Shown here: positions 55,968 to 64,000 of the stretch, piece after piece
Layout of the letters: each line of letters starts with the position of its first letter
Position numbering within the stretch: position 1 is the first letter of the stretch
NCBI GenBank assembly: GCA_014058105.1
Contig: JACGCM010001504.1
Coordinates: 1 to 64,000 of the forward strand
Source: Kingdonia uniflora
Taxonomy: Eukaryota > Streptophyta > Magnoliopsida > Ranunculales > Circaeasteraceae
Direction: 5' to 3'
DNA: 64,000 nt
The notes under the pieces: model-generated
Told to the model about the DNA's origin: nothing
The model's input: only the letters and a program-made list of their open reading frames with translations
The model's database searches: none
Program-made: the position numbers and the translations under genes

Positions 55968-57964
55968 ATCTACGTGTGAAGAGGAGCTTGTGGGATTCAA
56001 GATTGGTTTGCAAGTTTTGTTTATCTTTTCTTAAAGATCAAGGTATAACTTCAAAACCCCAAAAACTACATCAAAGTTCATAGATTTGTATGTTTAGATC
56101 TTTATCTAGGATGTTATATCTATCTATTATGCTTATGATTGTAATTTGATATAGAAAAGCACGGTGAATCCAATATTTTTTGGCCTAATCTAGGGTTTTT
56201 TTAGGGATTTTTAAGTACTGATTTGAAAATATTAGGGTATTAAAAGGCCTATTTTGGTATATTCTTCCCTTTTCTAGGGTTTTCACATGTTTGGCCATTT
56301 AATATCAATTTTTTGTGTGATTATGATTCGTTGTACTTTCCCGTGGGGAGAAATATTTTTTGCAATTTTCCAGGCCTTTGGGGAGGGGGGGGGAACTGCT
56401 ATTGGAAACTGACTAAACGGTGTTTTAATGTAAACAGTGAAGTGCTAACGTCACAGGGGTGAGACCCATGTGAGTCGCACGCTAGGGCTTTCTCTATGCA
56501 TACTGGCATTACTAGGGCAACCTACGTATAAGGCATGCTAAGGTTCCCACATGCCTGCATCAACAAATCAACGATGGTGTCACCGGGTCAGACCTAGTGA
56601 AACGTATTACCCCTAAAAAAACTGATGAATCAAGCACAATGCTGACTTAGCAGCATGGACCTACTGACAAGCTGACGTGGCGAGGACTAGTCAGACTTAC
56701 GTATCAAGTCAAGGGACCCCACTGATGATTTAACATGGACCCCACCATACTGACGTAGCAGAGCTAATTGATGATGCAGTTGAGGTCCTACTATTGACGT
56801 GGAGGGACACGTCACCATAGAACAAAACAAAATTAATTCAAAATTTGACACATGTCAGTCACACGAGTGGATTGATGTGTCGCTTACACATGAGTCACGT
56901 GCCAAGGGCGCAATCACACGTGCCAATGGCACAGACCCAAGTAAAGGGTGTACAACCATGCCAATGTACCCCTGCGCCTTTGTGCCACAATTCCCTGTAT
57001 CAACCATGCCACCATGACATCACATGCCAGATACGTGCTTTGAGTGTACAGCTCACACGACTGAGGGTGTATGGACCACGTACTGTGGTGAGGGACCACA
57101 CCGGACCTGAATTGGATCATACCTGATCTAGTTTGGCATATCATATCATATCAGATCCAAACCCGATTATTTTTCATCCAAATTTTGAAAATTTAAAAAA
57201 AAAAAAATATATATATATATATATATTTAATATTGATTTTTTGTGTTTTTCTTTTAGAACTCATCCCCATGGGTGGACCCAATATTTTTAATTTTTCAGA
57301 AAAATATTTTTTAATTTTGGGTTGGGTGCATACTAATTTTCTATGACCCTACATATATAGGATATATGTAACACTCATTAATACCTATTTATAATTACGA
57401 CAGCTATATAGGATATTAAATATATGCCCCTAGGATACTAGTTTTTCTGATTAAGTATCTGAAATAACACAAAACCAAAAAACATATTCAGATATGACTA
57501 AGAGTAATAATTAAACAACATAAATGTCTAGGACATTACTTGGGGATCAATTGTGAATTGATATGAGTGTTGTTTCTAAAAACATTGATTCTTAGGAACT
57601 CAAAGTTAAATTCACCCTCAGATCCCCTCTCTCACACTTTCTGATCCCTCTTCCATGGTCGACTTCAGTTCTTTACTGACCTTACCATGTATATAGCTAT
57701 AATTTCCATGCTTTTGAAAACTCATAGTTGGACTCTAAGTTTTATGTGTATCCTTTTCTTCATCTCATCCATTAATGGACCATCCAAAAAGGTCTTTGTA
57801 TTGTAGTGCATTCCTTGCCATTCTTTATTAAGCTAACTCCAAATAACTTACATCTTTACTGAAATTTAATTAAATTGGTTCTTCTTTTACTTCTTAGCTA
57901 AAGTATGGGACTATCCTGTGGAGTACTAGCTAGAATGAGGATCAATGAGCTTCTTAAGTAATAT
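55968..57964. other. Intergenic, no gene recognised
   Basis: 2 kb. Notable only for a cluster of ACGTGG/CACGTG motifs at 56640-56940, a poly-A plus (AT)n microsatellite at about 57191-57226 and AT-rich flanks. ORFs at 56799-57126 overlap on both strands and show no known motif. Confidence 0.45.
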
Positions 57965-58361
57965 TGATGTGAATCATCTCTCATGATTGTTTCTCAGATG
58001 TCATGGGTTATTTATATTTATATTCTTTTGATTCAAGCATTTCTTTGCTGGAGATGTTAAGTAGAATTTAGGGACTTGCTTGTTTAACCAACACAAGGTT
58101 AAAGATGAAGTTTTCCTAATTTTTGCAGATTTTTATTTGGATTAGAATTAGGGTTCCTAATTTTAAACACACTTGTGTTTCAATAAAAGGAGAGGCTATA
58201 GACTATTGTTTTTTAGTTGTTGAAGTTAAAAATTAGGTTTCAGTTATTTCAGTTTGTGTTTTAGTTTATATTTTAGATTAAAACAAACTTTAATCTAGAA
58301 TTAGGTTTAAATTAGCGTAATAAACTTCTCAATATTACTTTTGCGTTGAGAGTTTATGTCA
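57965..58361 (+). repeat. 5' LTR of the short element
   Basis: Matches 60224-60627 throughout. A CAATAAAAGG sequence at about 58180 corresponds to CTATAAAAAGG in the partner (about 60441), probably the TATA box. Confidence 0.9.
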
Positions 58362-58363
58362 AA

Positions 58364-58376
58364 TTGGTATCAGAGC
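58364..58376 (+). other. Primer-binding site (tRNA-iMet)
   Basis: TTGGTATCAGAGC, two bases inside the LTR, a perfect initiator-Met primer site. Confidence 0.9.
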
Positions 58377-58609
58377 AATTTTCAATCTCTTAGGAAGTTA
58401 GTTTCAATCTCTAATAACGTCAATAAAAGATCCTACAAATGAACAACTCGCAAGACAAGTTATCGTTTTGTCCACCAAAGTTGATGGATTCGTCGATGAT
58501 TTGTTTAGAAAACTCGATTAAATTATGGATGGCCTCTTAGGTGTTCTCCAAAACCATTATTGATCCAGGAGGATCTAGACACTAAACCCCTTAGAGATAG
58601 ACAAAAGGT

Positions 58610-58735
58610 GAAGTCTGCTCGAATAGACATTTGTTTTATTCGAACAGAGACTATTTTGCCTAGTCTATTCGAATAGACTTTTGAGTCTATTTGAATAAAC
58701 TATGTTTTGAGTAGTCTATTCAAATAGACTTTTGG
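58610..58735. repeat. Palindromic repeats AGTCTATTCGAATAGACT
   Basis: At least four copies or near copies of TCTATTCGAATAGA, some opposed. 58663-58678 is the perfect 16-bp palindrome GTCTATTCGAATAGAC. Confidence 0.85.
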
Positions 58736-59034
58736 GTCGTCCAAAAACATCAAACACTTTGCAACCTCCAAAGATCGCAACCGATCGAAACCCCATCAAA
58801 GGAGTATTTTCTAACGTTCAAGAAAACCTTACGACAGGAGTTGTATCCCCAATCGAAGTCCGGTCTAAAACTTCGGTTGGGAAGAGAAAACCAACTAGCT
58901 TTTGTATACACATCAAGAAAAGATGAAGATGAAAATCACCGTGGTGAAGGACAACGATACATCGTGAAGGGGCAACGTTAAGAACCTTCACCGGAGTCTA
59001 GGGTGACCTTCATATTATAATTTTCACTAAAATT

Positions 59035-59244
59035 GTGGCTGGATTTCTGAACCCCACAGGTGTTCTTATAGATTTTGTGATGGGGAGAGGGATAGTCTTA
59101 GGGACAATAGGCAATATCAGTGAGATTGAACCCAGAGCTGGGATAATTTTTGACCCCACAACAGTGTCGGACGGCGTAAGAAATATTGCTAGAACCAATG
59201 AGCAGAGATTCAAAGCTTTGACAATGGCGGCCTTAACAATTTAG
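59035..59244 (+). pseudogene. Coding-like fragment inside the short element
   Basis: 69 open codons with Gly/Ile/Val-rich, ordinary protein composition (LNPTGVLIDFVMGRGIV, EPRAGIIFDPTTVSDGV) and a stop. Not a retrotransposon domain I know. A captured host exon is the likeliest reading, but the source is unidentified. Confidence 0.4.
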
Positions 59245-59500
59245 GTTACAAGAAAGCAATGTCTCACATGGTTCCAAGCCGGGAATAATCAACACCAAAA
59301 CGAGTCTCCACGATCCCAAAATCAAGGCTTAGAGTTTTACCATCAACTGAGTTTCGAAGTAATCAAACCCGAGTTGCAATATCGTGACTTGAGTTGTTGG
59401 GACTACATTAAAAATAAGAATGATGTAAGTAATGGAGAAAGGGGTATAAGAATAGAAGGTGATGTCACTACAAAGAGGGTATGCACTTTTAAAGATATGA

Positions 59501-59946
59501 GGTTAGGTTTTCCCACCCAAAAGCAAATCAAAATCGTGTTATAGATATGTATTCGTGAGGAAGAAAGAAAAGTGGATGATACAGTAAAAGAAGGTTTGTC
59601 ATATCTCTTAAACACACCTTCCATCTCATCTCTTAAGTGATCAGCTCCAGCTGTGAGTGTTGGCCACGTGCATCCAATGCTTCAGCAGCCCATTTCAGCA
59701 AACACAAGTGGCTAATATTCTCAGCTAACTCCAGCCATTTCATCTTCTCCAGCCCATACTTAACTCAATCCAGTAGCTCCAAACCTAGTTTGCACCAACA
59801 CGTGCGCCTCACACAAACCACCACCTGCATTCAAATCACGTGTCCAACCAAGCTTCAAGGAATCATATTTTTACACAGGATTATGAAACTTTCCCACTAG
59901 TTAATTGGGACAAACCCCCAATATTAGACGAGTATCCAGATGATGT
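59501..59946. repeat. Dispersed repeat R1, copy 2
   Basis: Second copy of the block at 2828-3260, same orientation, here within the interior of the short LTR element. Confidence 0.8.
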
Positions 59947-60223
59947 CATTATAAAAGAGTATGTTGATCCATTTTGGGAGAGCTTCTTAGTTAATTTTTA
60001 GAAGAGGATACCATGGCTTACTTAATTTTTAAACGTTCTTTAATATAGGGATATTGGTGACAACATCGTACCCATACACTTGGAAACGACTAGGGGTTAC
60101 AGAAAATTATGAAGCAAATTTTCATGTTTGAAGACGAGTATGCCACAACATAGAAGTTCAAGTTCCGTGGTGTTTAAAAACTTGTCAATTTCATGGTCGA
60201 AATCTTCTGAAGACGGAGGGATT

Positions 60224-60627
60224 TGATGTGAATCATTTTTTATGATTGTTTCTCACATATCATGAGTTATTTATATTTGTGTTCTTTTGATTCAAGCCTC
60301 TCTATTGCTGGAGATACAAAGTAGAGTTTAGGGACTTGCTTGTTTAACCAACTCAATGTTAAAGATGAAGTTTCCCCAATTTTAGTAGATTTCTATTTGA
60401 ATTACAATTAGGGTTTCTAATTTTAAACCCTTTTTGTGTTCTATAAAAAGGGATGCCATGCTCTATTGTTTTTTAGTTGTTGAAGTTGAAGTTAAGAATT
60501 AGGTTTCAGTTATTTCAGCTTGTGCTTTAGTTTATGTTTTAGATTATAAGAAACCCTAATCTTGAATTAGATCTAAATTAACGCAAAAGACTTCTCAATT
60601 TTGTTTCCGCGTTAAGAGTATACGTCA
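60224..60627 (+). repeat. 3' LTR of the short element
   Basis: 404 bp, partner of 57965-58361, preceded by the polypurine tract. Confidence 0.9.
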
Positions 60628-60639
60628 TATATCCTCAAA

Positions 60640-61661
60640 CCTACTTCCAATAAACTTGCATGGTACAGTCTGCTGATGACAGTTGGTGGAGGGTGTACTT
60701 GCTTGTTGTCGTATTAACAACTATGGCATGGACGATACGAATCCATCTCAATATCTATATAACTTTTGTATTCAGCCAGTGCTCAATTTTCATCTTTTAG
60801 TTTAAGAAAATAATTTATTTTCTGGAAATTTATTAATTTTTTTTATAGCTAGCATCCCAGTTTTGATTCCATTTTATTCTACTATGCAATACTTTGCTTA
60901 GTTGTGTTTAGTTTGTGAGAATATTCTTCGAAATGATGAACTTATTACGTAGAATTTATTCAATATTTTCTTTCTCTGAAAATTAAAAATCTGTTTGGAG
61001 TACAAAACCTGATGGAAGACCATCCTGCTCTGTTTGGAAATACAAGCAGGAATGGTGTTCAACTACCATAGATGTTTTGGCACTACTTCGATACATGACA
61101 ATGTGTATCAATATATTTTTTACTAAGGAGATAATAGAAAATGGTTATTCATTTATATGATGATATAGGCCATTTTTTCAATCGTTCCCACGAGAAGGAA
61201 GTCTATTTTCCATGTCAATACTTCAATTTTTCCAAGAAAAATTGGCTTATTTTATTGTGTTAACCTTTCAATCCTACAACTGTGGCAGGAAGCTTATAGA
61301 GGATGGACCTCTGCTCTTATATGGATTATAGTATTTCACAGTGCTCAGAGAGAGATACAAGAAAGATATCGTTATAGCATTGACTACGTCTTGGCCTTCT
61401 ACTTTGGCATATTTTTGTGGAAGATAACTGGTTTTCTCTTATCTGCTAAGGATTTGTTAGCTCAAAAAGATTCAAGGCCCTCTACTTCAAGCTACAAAAG
61501 ATGCAGCTGTGGACAAGGTAAGAAATCTACAGGAAGGGGTTGAGTCGAGCGATGAAAGTAACCAAGAAGCTTCACTAAAGACTATTTTATATGGTTGTAG
61601 CATCATCTTATTGGCCATTGTCATTGTTATTGTGACATTGGTGACTACAAGCGATGGTTAA
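60640..61661 (+). pseudogene. Decayed gene resembling the sphingomyelin-synthase family
   Basis: Exon-like pieces: 60657-60800 (SADDSWWRVYLLVVVLTTMA, a hydrophobic segment) and about 61291-61661 after an acceptor TGTGGCAG. The last piece reads EAYRGWTSALIWIIVFHSA, REIQERYRYSIDYVLAFY and GIFLWKITGF. After a one-base frame change come a charged stretch and a final membrane segment ending TTSDG and TAA. The YSIDYVLAFY block resembles the third catalytic block of plant inositolphosphorylceramide-synthase and PLM-like proteins, in which a His precedes Tyr-Ser/Thr. Here that residue is Arg. Missing middle exons, the frameshift and the lost His argue for a pseudogene. Family call is inference. Confidence 0.45.
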
Positions 61662-62634
61662 ACTTCATATTCCACTGTTAAACTCCTTATTCCACGATTT
61701 GCTAGTGTCAATAGATAATCGCCTTATTCCACTGTTTGATAGTGTCAACATCTATACTACTAAAGGAAAAGTAATAGAATGAGACCCGATCTCGCCCGTC
61801 AATCCGAATCCCCAACACAAACTTAGAAATATCAAAGCCTATCTTTATAACCTTAAAATGAGGAGCCATTGGATGTATTCGGCCAAAATCATTAAAAACC
61901 AATATTTTTTGCCTGCCTAATTTACTATTCTCAATTATTAACTTTTAGTCTAAAATAGGTATACAAAATTGTCATATTTGAATTGTTAGAGGGTAGTATT
62001 GTATTCCTCATTTGTGCCCCTGCCAAAAACACCAATAAAATTAAATCAGGATGGGTATTTATGTAGTTTCATTGAACTAATTTTGATATTTATACTACTC
62101 ACCTCCTAAGCCTCAAACTACAGTTTACTCGTATCAACCTCTCCAGCTCCGAATACCTCTATTTTGCGAAATCGGGGAACTTATAAAAAGTAAATTGGGA
62201 GGAGTCAGGGTTCTGGTATGGAATCAATTAAAGTTATGGTGTTATTGGTTCGTTCAATCATTATCTCTAAAGATCAAACAATTTTTAAAATAATCCTAAA
62301 TTCAAAATAAGTAAATCAAATCCAACGACACACAAATATCATGTAAGTAATCGAATATTTGTTTCATATAAGTTAGATTGATGTTTTTTCGTTTGATTTT
62401 GTGTTTTTTAGGTTTAATATTGACCTAATCGAGTAAAATTGGGTATTTCTGCAGATTAGCAGATGTACTAACATGCGCCCTCACCTCACTCCTGAAAGAG
62501 AGTAGTTTGATACTTTGGGAGCTAATACTGTGGGATTCAATTTTGGGTCTTTGTAAGTTTGGATTTGCTCTAAATATGGAGTAATTTGATGAAGAGACTA
62601 GAGAGGGTTTGGATTGAATCGAGGTGTTGCTGAG
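61662..62634. other. Intergenic and possible 5' leader of the TOC1-like copy
   Basis: No gene recognised. From about 62450 the sequence may correspond to the 5' untranslated part of the copied TOC1 transcript, but there is no internal evidence for that. Confidence 0.4.
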
Positions 62635-64000
62635 ATGGAGAGTAATATTAATGACAATAAGGAGGAGAGTAGTAATAACCCCTTTGTTGATCGAAGTAAA
62701 GTTTGAATTCTTTTGTGCTATAACGATGCGTAAAGCTCTGGGGAAGTTCTTGCACTTCATTCTAATTGTTACTATCAAGTGACATCAGTGAGAAGACCAA
62801 GACAAGTAGTCAATGCCCTTAATATGGAGGGACCTGATATCGATATCATACTGACCGAAGTTAACCTTCCAATTGCCAAAGGCTTGAAGATGTTGAAGTA
62901 CATCATGCGGGATAAGAACTTACGATGCATTCCCATCATTATGATGGTTGCTCAAGATAAGGTTTCTACTTTTATCAAGTGTTTGAGATTAGGGGCAGCT
63001 AACTATCTTGTGATGACGTTATGCACCAATGAGCTCTTAAACTTATGGACTCACATGTGGAGAAGAGGACGAATGCATGGACTAACATAGAAGAAGATCT
63101 TGAATTATGACTTTGATTTGGTTGCATCAGATCCCAGTGTTGCTAATACAAACAGCACAACCCTATTCTCTGACGACACAGATGACAAGTCGTGAAAAAG
63201 TTACTTCCCAGATGTGAACATGTGGTCTCATCGAGAAGAGGAGTCCAACGACGCGGTATCTATGAAGCCTTTAATGAGGAGTTCATTCGAATATCACCCT
63301 AATGTACCTAGGCCGATTGAGCAAATAGGAAATTTTATCTCATTTCATAAGAAAAGCCAACTGAAAATTGGTGAATCTTCAGCATTCCTTACTTATGTTA
63401 AATCAAGTATTCCTCAAAGAATATCTGAAAGGGTTGGCTATGTTGATGGAAGTGCTGCTAAGCCGGACCATTCAAGAAAGAAAAAAAATCTATCACCATC
63501 TAAGCAAGTTGGTGCGGATGCCCAGAGACATAAATTTTTGATATACAGGAGAATTACTCTGGAAATGGTCTTCCGGGCAGTGGAAGTGGTCCAGAGACAA
63601 CTTATGTTGAGAGGTGTACTCTAGTTACATCAGAGTTTCCACAAGGAAAAAACTCTAGCGAGGAACAAGTTCCTAAGGTACCGATGCATGAAAGCAATAA
63701 TGCTCAAGTTAATCCTTCGGGGGTAGCACCACTCACTCATTTACCCTATTATATGTCGAAGATGATGAATCAAGTTATGATGTCTCAATTATATCAGGCA
63801 AATCTTCTTAACTTTCCAAAGCATGCCACTTCGACCATGATGCCTCACTACAATTCCATCCCACAATGTCCACCGCATTTACCTATCTTTTCATATTTGT
63901 GTCCAACCGGGAGGAGGTGTAGGTCAAATATCTGTCGGCCAAGTATGGTCCACAATCGCAATATCATCTTCGATTGAGGTGAAACCAACTCGAGTTGAAA
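62635..64000 (+). pseudogene. TOC1: TOC1/PRR1-like processed pseudogene (5' part)
   Basis: TOC1 is a clock repressor with an N-terminal pseudo-receiver domain and a C-terminal CCT DNA-binding domain. Here the ATG at 62635 begins a frame that reads the pseudo-receiver (about 62701-63090) as RRPRQVVNALNMEGPDIDI, RCIPIIMMVAQ, LRLGAANYLV and NELLNLWTHMWRR. The phospho-acceptor site is Glu (LTEVNLP), as in pseudo-receivers. It continues into the linker (NYDFDLVASD, FSDDTDD, SQLKIGESSAFLTYVKSS). In-frame stops lie at 62704 (TGA), 62731 (TAA), 63088 (TAG) and 63193 (TGA). A frameshift near 63550 is reversed near 63890. The last readable residues are SSIEVKPTRVE, where the CCT domain starts. The whole is contiguous with no introns, unlike TOC1 genes, which points to a retrocopy. 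Confidence 0.88.

Larger units (their letters stand above)
57965..60627 (+). mobile_element. Short non-autonomous LTR element
   Basis: LTRs 57965-58361 (397 bp) and 60224-60627 (404 bp) start TGATGTGAATCAT and end at TCA. Flanks AATAT (57960-57964) and TATAT (60628-60632) match at four of five bases. Primer site TTGGTATCAGAGC at 58364-58376 and polypurine tract GAAGACGGAGGGAT at 60209-60222. The 1.9-kb interior has no RT, integrase or protease. It holds palindromic repeats, a coding-like 69-codon stretch and a copy of repeat R1. A large-retrotransposon-derivative or TRIM-like element with acquired sequence. Confidence 0.88.

Noticed and set aside
56799..57144. Overlapping ORFs on both strands
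   Set aside because: Three overlapping frames with no known motif in repetitive ACGTG-rich sequence; not supported as genes.

Overview
The window is plant nuclear DNA, AT-rich and eudicot-like, and consists almost entirely of layered transposable elements. The evidence is plant-type Ty3/gypsy (chromovirus and Tat lineage), Ty1/copia and hAT elements, a GT-AG spliced ASR gene and a TOC1-like clock-gene copy. ASR genes are absent from Arabidopsis, so a Brassicaceae source is unlikely; the species cannot be named from this sequence. Only one host gene looks intact: the two-exon ASR (ABA/WDS) gene on the minus strand at 29779-30274.

Layout. 1-2800: 3' half of a decayed chromovirus-type Ty3 element. 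2828-3260: a 433-bp repeat with a second copy at 59501-59946. About 3260-24215: a Tat-lineage Ty3 element (plus strand, here called B2) whose 5' LTR is split by a second, complete, about 15-kb Tat element in the opposite orientation (B, 3681-18662, TSD TTTAC). B carries a long convergent coding region on the opposite strand to its gag-pol. 24240-27060: part of a third Tat element (B3), joined directly to B2. 28307-28900: a possible LTR with a tRNA-Met primer-site relic. 29779-30274: the ASR gene.

30762-40833: a hAT element with 13-bp terminal repeats and a perfect 8-bp target duplication (GTTAAACC). It holds a decayed fragment of a host protein-kinase gene, a solo LTR (32635-33265, TSD GGAAT), and a second hAT (33688-40759, near-perfect 8-bp TSD). 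The second hAT carries a broken BED-finger transposase and a GRF zinc-finger ORF. 41142-44200: paired long direct repeats around a frameshifted 'plant transposon protein'-type ORF. 45151-49816: old copia element. 50626-55962: younger copia element (TSD TTATC) with palindrome-rich U3 repeats. 57965-60627: short non-autonomous LTR element with a Met-tRNA primer site. 60640-61661: decayed remnant resembling a sphingomyelin-synthase-family gene. 62635-64000: intronless, stop-ridden copy of the clock gene TOC1/PRR1, running off the window edge just as the CCT domain begins.

No tRNA, rRNA or CRISPR was seen. The most informative content is the insertion order that the target duplications make readable, the captured gene fragments in the hAT pair, and the TOC1 retrocopy.
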